In this document: in pieces, positions 52,001-62,485 of the stretch | Numbering within the stretch: position 1 is the stretch's first letter | How the letters are laid out: every line of letters begins with the position of its first letter | DNA from: Plasmodium coatneyi | Taxonomy: Eukaryota > Apicomplexa > Aconoidasida > Haemosporida > Plasmodiidae | Direction of reading: 5' to 3' | Assembly (NCBI RefSeq): GCF_001680005.1 | Contig: NC_033564.1 | Span: forward strand, 2,294,001 to 2,358,000 | DNA: 64,000 nt | Notes under the pieces: model-generated | The model's input: only the letters and a program-made list of their open reading frames with translations | What the model was told of the DNA's origin: nothing | Databases searched by the model: none | Made by a program: the position numbers and the translations under genes

Positions 52001-55000
52001 TTATGATAGGCACTATTTTTATTTTCCAAGTTGAGCGAATATTGATTTTTGTTAACCATCTGGTTGGTATATTTGCTGTACGGGTTGTAGTCTGCCAAAG
52101 GGGTAGTCTTGTGAAAATTATCGGCGAACTCATTTGGGATGGTATTACCTCCACTCTTTGGGGAGCTACTACAACAGGGGGTGATGTTCCCTTCCAGATA
52201 ATTCATTTTGCTATTCGTGTAAAAATTCTCCTTATATAACTTATGTTCCCACAGTTTGTAATCCCCTTTTGCATTTTGTTGGGGGCACAAATTGGGCTTG
52301 TCTTCTCTTTCGAATTCGCTAAGTTCAGTTGTGTGCATTGGTCCAGTGGGCATATTGCCGCTAACACAACTGCTACTTTCGTGTGGATTAATTAGAACCA
52401 TCTTTTGTATATGGTGCAAATAGGTATTTTGCTCGTTCAAGGGAGGGGAATCTTCTTCACTATTGAGTTCTTCATTTAAGTGGGGATGGTATTCTAGAAT
52501 GAGTTGCTCCGTTTCGGTAAGGCCGTTTGGGGGAATACCTTCCCTTTGGTTAGATGTAAAAAAATGGCTACCTTCACTATCTTCGTTAAAATGGTCATTT
52601 CTGAGAATTACCTGAGTTCCTTGTTTTTTATCGCCTTCGAAATTATCCTTTTTGTCAATTGTCGAATGGTTGTGTTGCTCCTTTGATTCCATTTTTTCTG
52701 GACCTAAAATGGGTTCCTCTGTGTTCCTTTCTCGGCTTGGTGCATCTCCACAGGGAGAGGCGTTTTTTCCATTTAACTTGCTAGAATGGTGTACTTCCCT
52801 GTTGGTTGAATTTTCGGTGGATGTTCGAAGCACTTCCTTGTTTCCTTGTATGTTTGTTTCCCCCTCATTTGTTTTTTCATATGTGGAGCCTTTTTTTATA
52901 TTTTCGCTTTGAACTAAACCGGTGGGGGGGACATTGTTTCCATTCTGTTCACGCGGAAGTTGGGGACCCGCTGATGTGTACTCCCCATTTTGTAAATATG
53001 AATAATCCTGTTCCTTTTTCTCTTCTTTCTGGGTGTGGGATTTTCCTGTATGGCTGCATTCAGCCTGTTGATCTGATTTATGCCCATTCGTTGCACGTTC
53101 TGTATCGTTAAAAGTGTTGTAAAAATTGGAGCCTCCCTTCTGTTCTGTTCTAACGGGGGTGCTATTCTTAGGATCATCGTATGTGTTTGAAATGTTGCAG
53201 GTGTGTGCATTTTCCATTTGGTTAAAATTCCCCTTCGTGATGATCTCCTGGTGGATCACTTGGGCATGTGTAGAATCTCCCAATTTTCCTTCACATGCGG
53301 TGTTGCAAGTCACAGGGTTGGATCTTCCGCCCTTTTTGGCATTTTCGTCATCCGTGCTGTGAGCACTGAGAGTGCCGCTTGCTTCTTCGCCATTCCCTTC
53401 CTGCGTATCTCCCTTTTTTGTTCCTTCCACAAGGTGGCTATGCTTCATTTTCTGGGTCTCCTCCTTCAGTTGGCTTTTTTTAAGTTCCTCTTCGTCATTT
53501 TGGTATTCTGCGCTGTTCGTTTCAACGTTTTTTTTGTCATTAATTTCATCCTTACTTAGTCCAACATCATTCTCGTTTTTACTACATTTGGGGGTGCTTC
53601 CACATTGTAATCCCTTGTACCTTTTGCCTTCTTCCAAAGGGTGTTCTTCTCTACGTGAATCTTCCCTGTTTATGTCATTTTCAGCGGCACAATCGTTTGT
53701 TCCATTCGGTTCGCCTTGCTCAGCGGTTCTCCCACTTGGGTGACGTTGCAGGGCGTCCGGTTCGACAAAATTTTGGGGTGGTTCTTTCCTCAATACTTCA
53801 ATTGTTTCTTTTGGGACCTCCGGATGATTTTCTTGACTCTCCATTTTGCTGTTCAAATGGGTTCTTAGATGCGTTATAGGTGTGGAATTGTAATTGCCCC
53901 ATGGGGGATTATTTCCAGTTATGCCTTTATCGCCATTTGGTTGTACGTTCTTCATGGCGTTATCCTCTGCATTTGTGGCAACACAACATTCATCAGAATT
54001 GTTATGTTTTATTCGTTCCGAGATTTCTGAGTATTCTTTATTTTTACAGCTCTTAGACGAATCAACGGCTTCGTATTTTGAATCACCCCAGTAGTGGTTT
54101 GTCTGCTGTGGATTGAAAGTGTTATCCAACGGAGAAGCTGCAAATGTGTTGTCCATGTAGGAGGTTTCCGAGGATCCATTCGCATAAGTGGCATTATTTG
54201 ACTGGGGAAAGTGTTCATAGGGGATGCACCAATTGGGATTACTAACATGGGAAAAGTCTCTCTCGAGAAAAGTGTTGTTCATCACATTTTGGTACTCCAT
54301 GTGGTTCTCTTGATTGTGCATGGGATCATTATAACTGTAGGCGGTTGGCGCATTTTTGCAATGAACACTGAGGTCGTTTCCATTTTTGTAGAAGAAATAA
54401 TTTGGCGTATTTAGCCCGTTTATTTTGTAGGGATAGTCGGGAAGAGCACCCATGGGGAAGAAAAAAGGGTTCGACGGATCATCATTTGGGCAGTTACCAT
54501 CAATTGTTGGATAGTCTGTATCGTCCATGGTTTGCCCATTTTGTGTTCCATTTTTCTCATCCAAATTGTGCATGCTAAGGGGGGGATTAAACTTCATATG
54601 GGGGCTAAACTGGGGGGACAGATTTATAGAATAGGGATAATTTGACTGCAGGTCCTCATTTGCAAATTCATGTTGTTCAGAAGTTTTCATTCCATTAGGA
54701 TGGTAGTAGCTGTGTGTATCATTCTGTTGTGCGTTGGATATGTAATTATTGCCGGCGTTGAAAGGGTGATCACTTTTTGTAGGTGAGTTGGTAGACATGG
54801 CAAACGTGGCAGACGTGGCGTTCTTGTAGGGGCTGGAATCACTCGAAATTGTGTTAAACATGCAGCTTGAATTTTCCTCCTGACTATTCGTGTAAAGGTA
54901 ACAGGTGTCCCTACCAGTTTTGGGGGATAATACTTTGTGTGCTTCTTCGCATGGCTTGTTTAGGGGGTGCCCATCAGCATGGGTTGTGTCCGCATGGGTC

Positions 55001-57579
55001 GTATCTGCATGGGTTGATTCGTTACTGCGGAAGGGGGTGTCGTTCTGCGGGTTGATATGGCTTCCATTTTTATCGTTCCAATTTTTGTAATATTGTCCCC
55101 TTTTGCATTTTTCCCCTTTGTAATCATCTTCGGCAGTGGCGTCCTCCATTTGTTGGGCATCCTCTCCTGAGTAGTTTTCACCCGAAGGTGGACCCTTCAT
55201 ATCGCAGTCATTTTTGTCGTTTACTTTTTGGCCATCTTTTTGTAGTTCCACGTCGGAGTGGTATTCCTTCAAGGGGAAATTATTTGATTCTTCGTTCGTT
55301 TTGATATTTTTGTTCTGAATGGGGAAGTTACTTAAGTTGATGTTGTTTTCGCTTGGGTCGTAGGGGCCGTTGCGATTTGCTCTACCTCCGTTCGGATTGC
55401 CACTGCTCATGTTGACACCTCCGCTTTTATGCGGATATTCCCCCGTAAATGTCCCACTTTGTTGGCTACTGTAGCTAAAGCACATGATCCTGTTACATGC
55501 CGTCCTGTTCAGACTCTCGCCGGAGATACTCCTTCCGTTATTGCTAATATTATTACTCATGTTGTAAGGTTTGTTGCTATCCACATGAGTGTAAAAGGTG
55601 CTGGACGAGTTGGTTAAATTGGAAAATTTGTTTGCCTTACCAATGGTACCTAATGTGGGTATACTAACATTGCAGTGGTTCATCTGTGTTGCATTCTCCA
55701 CGCTGTTCAGCATATCATAGTTAGGCATTGCATTTGCTTCTACAAAGGTTTGTCCAGTCCTCGATTGCCCAAGGGTTGAAATGTCCATTACGTTGACATT
55801 GGCACCCACGTTTGTGTTGTGTGTGTCTGGGTTGTACAGGTTGGCGTCACCGATGCGTTGGTCACCGCTCTTTGGGCTGTTCTCGCTTGGGTAGCCACTA
55901 TTTTGACTGCTCTCATTTTCGCTGTGCACCACCTCGTTCGGATTGCTCTCTCCACCGTACTGACTTTCCCCATTCGCACAGGCCTTATCATCGAACGTGT
56001 TTGAGCAGTTGACGGGAAAATCGTTGCAAAAGTTATTTTTACTTGCGTCCTTTGCTTTGTAGAGATAGAGCGGGGTTTTGACTATGTGCTTGAAGGTAAT
56101 GTGTCGGTCCGTGTTTATCTGAATTTTCCTGATGATGCTAACGCTGCATTTTTTACCGCTCCCATAAATGTTTCCATTGTTTAATATAAAAACGTGCAAG
56201 TAGTTGTCCGTGTCTTCCTTCTTCACGCCCAAGCATATGCAGATGCACCTGTGTATGTTGTATAAGGTCATTCCGCTGTGGATGCCTGAGAGGGGGAAAA
56301 AAGGAAAAGGAAATTGCATTTGCGAGGGGAAACTAGCGACTATGGCTCAGTTTAAAAAAAAAAAAAAAAAAAAAAGTGGTACAAATAGCCCGTAGCTAGC
56401 TAGCGAAATGTTACCTATATAGCGACAAATATATTTGTTGTTAAAAGAGGCGCTTATTTTGAGCTCGATTATGTCATACTCATTTATGTTTTTATAAACA
56501 CGAACATTTTTGTCCATTGATGGGATGGACATGCTAGGATTGTCTCTACTTATGGCATTATTTCCATTAGTCTGATCGTAGTCACAGTTGGCATTCTTCA
56601 TGTAGCTATTATGGATAGCAGATGAGTTTTTCACGTTCACCTTAGTGTTGTGAGGAACATTTTGTGTGTCCACATTTCTACCTGCATAATTGGATGGTCC
56701 CTGATATGGAAAGAGGTCTGCGTCTTTCCTTTGATCTATTACTTGTCTGTTGTAATTACAGTTGGGAAATTTTTTATCTATATCGTCAATCTCGGGGAAG
56801 GAACCTGTCTTTATTTTGTCACATTTTGTGTTGCCCGCATGGGTAGGTCCCCCTTTACTGTTATATCTTGTGCGATATGGGTGGCTTCCTCGTACGTTTT
56901 CGCTTTGGGGAATGTCATCTTGCATTACGTCTAATTCGGTAGATATGAAAGTGTTCCTTGTTTTGGCGTCTTTTCCGATGTTCAGAAGAAAGGCTTTCTT
57001 TTCCGCGGTTTCTGCGGCATTTTTTCCCCGAGTTATTTCATTTTTAACTGGACCGTTTGTAAATATGGCATTATCAATGAAGGTGCTCGCTCCAAACCGA
57101 TGACCCTCGTTGGGGGGTGCGTCCAGGGGGGGAAAGACAAAATGGTCATCATCCTGGCCTCCTAGAAAGGTAGCTTCGTTTTTTATTTTTTTCACCCTCT
57201 CAATAATGATTTCAAAATGAGGAATCAAAGAAGGATATAAAATTAATGACTTTGTTAAAAAATTTGAGTAGACAAATATTTTGTACAAATCATGAATGCT
57301 TAATTTTTTAAAATAAAAAAGTTTATCGATGTAATTATGTTTTATAATTTGAATCAACTTTTTTAAATCGTCTTTTTTATCATCCGAGCTGCTATCATTC
57401 CCATCGTTTAATGAGTTTTTTATTGCACCGGAAGGAGAGTTTTTTTTTTTGTGGAAGGAATAATCAATTTTGAAGTCATCAAATCCGTTGAAAAGGGGCA
57501 ATTTTTTTTCGTCCCCCTTTTCGCCCGTGTAAGCCGTCACAGAGTTGTTAATTTTTTCCTTTTCGTCATCGCAGTTCAT
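49093..57579 (-). CDS. giant Asn-rich protein with split pRiA4b-ORF3-like domain (2 exons, 2785 aa)
   Basis: Exon 1 is 57579-56415 and exon 2 is 56285-49093 (donor TATATAG|GTAACA, acceptor CCTCTCAG), giving 2786 codons. Residues about 60-135 form a helical region (KKLIQIIKHNYIDKLFYFKK). Residues about 368-450 read like the first half of a pRiA4b ORF-3 domain: IELKISASFNNKYICRYIGI, then MTLYNIHRCICICLG and NYLHVFILNNGNIYGSG, matching the family pattern of Lk(I)xL, TLxxLHxxI and LHxFxxxGxxYG. About 1830 residues of Asn/Ser/His-rich sequence follow. Near 2290-2370 comes what fits the second half: LYLFGKVKFNISIIDI, then LLWVPRCCNGSYGTF and HIDIDCINLKLMET. A basic block (KLCKYKKKRKYN) and Asn-rich tail end it. 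The exon junction lies inside the first half-domain. Function unknown. Confidence 0.9.
50084..50155 (-). repeat. 12-bp coding repeat, 6 copies (KGTP/KSTS)
   Basis: Six degenerate 12-bp units start at 50084 and encode a Lys-Gly/Ser-Thr-Pro/Ser repeat (GAPKSTSKSTLKGTPKGTSK) in the basic part of the giant protein. Confidence 0.8.
50631..50678 (-). repeat. 12-bp coding repeat, 4 copies (SEKG)
   Basis: Four 12-bp units encode SEKG repeats (KGSEKGSEKGSEK) just upstream of the second half of the pRiA4b-like region in the giant protein. Confidence 0.85.
54974..55018 (-). repeat. 15-bp coding repeat, 3 copies (THADT)
   Basis: Three 15-bp units start at 54974, 54989 and 55004 and encode THADTTHADTTHADG in the disordered part of the giant protein. 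Confidence 0.9.
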
Positions 57580-58698
57580 TTTAGGAAAAATGGGAGAGGT
57601 GTAAGATGGGAAGAAAGCGTAGCAGGTGGGGAGAAAATAATAAAAAAAAGGGGTGTAAGAGAGGTGCAAAAGAGCTAGCAGCAGTTGCCGTCAAGCAGGA
57701 CGCTGCAGATTTGCTACACATGAACCGTGAGGAAAACTCTTAACGGAGATCGAAAAATAAAAATCGGAAAAATATAGGTTGCATGCCTACACATGCACAT
57801 GTTGGTGTTCTACGTAGACACAGAACAAATGCACACAGGCAACTTTTAATGACGGATGTTGTATTACCCTTATTTTATTTATAATTCTACAAAGAATTCT
57901 GAAGGGGGAATACAAAAAAGGCTCATATGTGCACACATGTGTACATATGCTTAAATGCTCGTCAACATTGTAGCTACACTACGTTGACAGTTTATTACAC
58001 GAGGGCGGAAAAAAATAAAATAGAAAAACGGAAAGGTAGAGGAATTAGTACGGTCTTCTGTCATTCAAAAGGAATGGGAAACTTAAAAATCTAAACTTTC
58101 TAAAAAAAAAAAAAAACTAACATAGCTTGGCATAGTATGGCATAACGTAACATAAAACAGTGTAACCTATCGTACCGCTTTGTAGCATCCCATAGCATGG
58201 TTTGAAAAAATAAACAGTCGCCTTTGCACATTTTTAAAACACCCTGCTGTGTTCGCTAGACTACCATGTGCACACTTAAGCTAGGTGTACATACACCAAG
58301 AAAAGTGTAAAGAATGAGGAGGCTCTAAATGCTCAGTGTGCGGTTAGGTACCTTTTCCCCATAAAGGGATCAATCCAGTGTAGCGCCTTTTTGGAAAATA
58401 AGGTGGGTGTGCATTTTGGTAGTTTCCACCTGGGCAGAGGTATGCCCACGGGGCTGTGCTCAGCTGTTCCCGCACCATCATGTTGGCACGCTCATGCCGC
58501 TGCAGAGGTGTGGAAACAAGAGTACGTAAATGTGTAGGTAAATGTACACACATTTATATACCTACATTTGTGTGTCCTTTTTTCCAGACTACCCTCTGAC
58601 AAAATACCTTTCCAGCGGATCAAACGTGCTCCTTATGATCCTTTTTTCACCCCTTCCGTTTTTGTTAGTGCACCGTTAGGTGAAAGGACTAACTTTTT

Positions 58699-58730
<32 letters not shown>

Positions 58731-60152
58731 TTTTCCTACAATTACGCAAAACAGTTTCGCAGAAATAGCATTGCATTATTTTCTTTGAAGGGTTGGATAA
58801 CACGTCATTGATAGTGCTCCGATTTTTGCATCACCGTATGAGCTAGTTATGATAATGCAGGGTGGCGCCATAGAAATGTAGATGTGTGGGAGGTGCTAAA
58901 AAGGTGGAACATTTAGGGACTTAAAATGTTGAAATTTCATTACACCTATTTGAATGGCTTTTCAATTTGTGTCCTTAAGGTATCCAGATTCCTCATTCGA
59001 CCAACATGTCATTTATGGCAAAGCAATGCACCTATTTATTTGCATTTTTTTTTTTTTTTTAATCTTAGGTTGTTTTATTGGGGGGAGAAAATGGCTCGCG
59101 GGCATGTGCACATGTGTTACACTTATGTAAGGACATGCGGATCGTTCCGCAGACACAAGGGACACTCGCTTGTCACATAGCACATAGGCCGTTTAGACGC
59201 CAGTTCAGCGGCAACATGGTGATATGTGCGTTGTCAATAAGGAGGGAATTCCCTTCCTGCATAGGTAGCATATGTCTACATGCATACAATCGTCATATGA
59301 TTCTTTTTTTTTTTAAATGCACTTAAGTTAAATGGGCAAGAAAAAAAAAAAAAAAATTACTCCTTTTCATTGGAAAGATTTGAACGGAAAAAAAAGGAAA
59401 TGTCTGAAAATTGTGCACATTTGGTGAAAGCTAAAATGGGAATTCTCCTTAACGTTTTTATTTCCAGTAGTTCCCGTTCCCGCTAGAGTCTTTAACCGAT
59501 TTAAAAAAAAGGAAAGATATCCTTCTGTATAATGCATACATATATGTACTTATACATTTGTATGCGCGCCAGTCCCATTCTTGAAAAAAAAATGAAGCGC
59601 TAACTTAAAAATGACAGGAATGGCATGTTATAACACATGCATTAGGGGAAAATTAAACAAAATAAGGCAAGATTAAACTGACAAAGCGAACAAGGAAAAA
59701 AAAAAAAAAAAAAGCTGGTGAAAGAGGGAGAGCGAAATAAGTGTCAATTTTAAGTAACCCTAAACCCTCATATAACACAAAAAAATGTTTACTTAAAATT
59801 ACAAAACGCGGAAATATGCACAAAGGGATGAAACTTCTAATAAAAAAGAAAAAAAAAAACGATGAAAAGGAATGAACAGTTGAAGTGTAAAAAGAAGCAG
59901 CGAAACAGTGCGAATGGAGTTGGTTTAACCCAGAGGGAATTCACTTGCTGTGCGCCCTTAACATTTTAAAAAAAAAGAAAGAAACACGTACGCATGTGTA
60001 TCTTAAAGTGTATGCATAGAACCATATCGAACACGTAAAGGAAAGTGCGTTCGACCAGGACACGTTTTCAGCTGAGAGAAAATAATAGACACAGACACGT
60101 GCAGCTCACAATCGAATCTTGACAAGTGATCATAACAAGAAAGTTGTTCAAC
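57580..60152. other. intergenic, 2.6 kb divergent promoter region
   Basis: Lies between the giant protein gene (-) and the YIPF6-like gene (+). It holds many homopolymers (T/A-rich block at 58698-58735, A runs near 59341-59357 and 59697-59713) and a short telomere-like AACCCTAAACCCT at 59756-59768. A minus-strand frame at 58344-58553 (69 codons, non-repetitive) was considered but starts without clear support. Confidence 0.55.
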
Positions 60153-61555
60153 ATGGTGGCAACAGGTAACCATCAGGTCGTCCTGAAAAGCTCTTCCCCC
60201 TTCGATATAGTTTTTCTCAGATGACATATCTCCGTGGTAACACGTACATTTTCTTTTTATAGTTCCACATTTTACGAATTATGAGTTCACGATGGATGAG
60301 CCTGTTAAGGACACAGTGGTTTGAAAAATAAAAAATGGGAAGCTATCCAATTTGCTGCCAGCAAATTAGGCGCTCAGTGTGTATATGTGCATATATACAT
60401 GTGTATGTATGCGAAGAAGCGATGGGGGGGTATCGCCCCAGTTTGTCAAAAGGGCGATATAACTTTGCTTCTTCATTTTGTAGCAAGGAGCCATCTGACG
60501 TTCTGCCGTGTTGCTAATATAGGTATATGTGTGTAAAATTTTTTTATTTTTCCCTGCTTCACCGTTGCAATCGAAACGCAGATACGAGACGCGAAAAGTA
60601 TCTACAAGAAGATATTGCACATCTGCTTTCACCAGTACGATGACGATAACACCGTAAAGAAATGTAATTCTTATTTGGAAAATTAGTGAGAGAAAGGTGT
60701 TGGAGAGAAGTACATTTGTGCATTTTTTTTTTATGTCCATTTATATCACATTTGAGAATCTTCGTGTATAATTTTATTATTCATATTTTATTTTTTTTAA
60801 TTCCTTTCATTTAGGGGATTTATGGGGATCCTTTATTGTCTACATAACACTGTCCATGTAATTTTTGGTGACGGTTCCACGATTGTTGGCAATGTCCCAA
60901 GTGACACGGCGGGCCATGTGGGTCTTTTCAGCACCATGCGCATAATAGCATATGTCCGTACATGCATTCACTCTGCCAACCCCTGTTATTCCCCACCAAA
61001 GAATAATATTTTTAGATAAGGAAGTATCCGACAAGAAGAACACCTTTGCATATTTCTTTTTTTCCTTCATCGTTGGACATATTTTGGTTTCCCTCAATTT
61101 ATCCCTGCTGCACACAAATATGTAAGGGGCGCATAGTCTTCTCTCACCATTAAGATCAGTTGCCTCGACTGTGCCCACTGTGGGGCATGTTTAAAGGAGC
61201 GCATCCTACTTGGGAACGTGCTTACATTCATCATTACGGGTAGACACATATGCGTATTTCCCTTTTCATCACCAATTTAGACACTTTTTTCAGCTCTTGT
61301 GCATCATTAGCTATGCCCAATTTCCGCTGGTGTTTTCCTCCCTCATAAATTTGCTCGTGCCTTGTCAAATGCTGCGGCTTTTATTTTCCCTTTGGTCGAT
61401 CGTCTGGTCCACGTACAGTAAGCATCGCGCATATGAGTAGTGAACTGGGGAAGCAATGCGGCAGTTTCGTGAGATTAGCAGATTGCGGTGATGCATACGC
61501 GTCGGAACTGTAAATGTGTTTTTTTTATTTTGTACACATATTTACATATATGCAC

Positions 61556-61599
<44 letters not shown>

Positions 61600-61711
61600 A
61601 GATTGCATCCTCATTTTGGGGAAGTTTATAAAAAAGAACAGGATGCTGATTTGCTTCTTCCCTATTTGCTTGCTGCAGTTTTTTGTTGCCACCTTTTTGT
61701 TGATTAAGTGA
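60153..61711 (+). CDS. Yip1-domain protein, YIPF6-like (8 exons, 190 aa)
   Basis: Exons are 60153-60165, 60263-60318, 60582-60663, 60815-60857, 60932-60957, 61016-61121, 61281-61417 and 61602-61711. All have GT/AG borders and matching phases, giving 191 codons. The family is a set of five-helix membrane proteins of the ER-Golgi that bind Rab GTPases or each other in vesicle budding. The N-terminal cytosolic part is MVATVPHFTNYEFTMDEPVK ... IRDAKSIYKKILHICF. The Yip1 hallmark KKWDLWGSFIVYITLS spans exons 3-5. Later segments are NTFAYFFFSFIVGHILVSLN, then TNIHFFQLLCIISYAQFPLV (compare the family's GGxISFFQSLCVLGYCLLPL), SLWSIVWSTY, and the last helix LQFFVATFLLIK. The length is close to human YIPF6 (236 aa). 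The 13-nt first exon and 26-nt fifth exon are unusually small. Confidence 0.88.
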
Positions 61712-62485
61712 AATTGAAGGCGCGCGTTTAAGCGTCGATGCGGTGCAGATAGCAGTATAGACGGCGGCATTGAAAGCTGCTCATTTTTTTTTTGTGTTCC
61801 TTTCAACCTTTAAGAAGCGTCGTTTTAATTCGTTTGTGGTTGACTTTGTGCGTTGTATGTTTTACACCCATCAATGCTTAACTTGAGTGACATCCCCCAG
61901 AAGGAAGGAAGCCGTTTATGCGAAAAGAGAAAATTAAGATTGAAAAGAAGGACAAAATTGTTACTTTATTGAATTGTTCCCCTTTTTTCTTGGCCTGTTC
62001 TGCGTGTTAATAAATCAACACAAAAAAAGGATTCCCCTTTGGGGAAGAGCAGCATGAGTAAAGTTGGCGTCTCCTAATCTGTAATTGAAGTGTCTACTAA
62101 ATTTTAAAGGCTTAATAATTATGTCTTTTAGCATTGTCAAACGTAATGTTGGGTGATTTTGCAGAAAAAAAATACTAGCGTGAGGAGGGGGGGTACGCTT
62201 TTGCGTAGTGCACTTCTCACAAATGCACATACATTGTTTAAGCATGGGATGGTTCTTTGTAAATATGCAAATACGCGAGGATATGTACATATATTTTGAG
62301 GGTAGTGATGATGTAGTGGTTGCTGTTTGGGGGATGCACATGTCTAGTGTACAAATTTGTAAAAAGGGGGCGTGCACACAAATAGGCATAAACATAGATA
62401 GGCATGGATATACAGACATGCACAGGTAGACATGGACATACATTTATGCGTGTGCATGCGTGGGGGCGTATATCCGGTAACGCGC
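61712..62485. other. convergent 3' spacer
   Basis: 3' UTRs of the YIPF6-like gene and of the truncated gene at the window end. ORFs on both strands are short and partly GT-rich low complexity (62220-62440). No gene seen. Confidence 0.55.

Noticed and set aside
49311..56012. Many 60-145 codon frames on both strands inside the giant gene
   Set aside because: Shadows of the Asn-rich reading frame; composition mirrors the sense codons and none has a motif.
58344..58553. Minus-strand 69-codon frame
   Set aside because: Balanced composition but no conserved motif; large divergent spacer, so chance cannot be excluded.
59756..59768. Telomere-like AACCCTAAACCCT
   Set aside because: Under two copies of the Plasmodium heptamer, isolated in a spacer with no subtelomeric genes nearby; chance is the simplest explanation.
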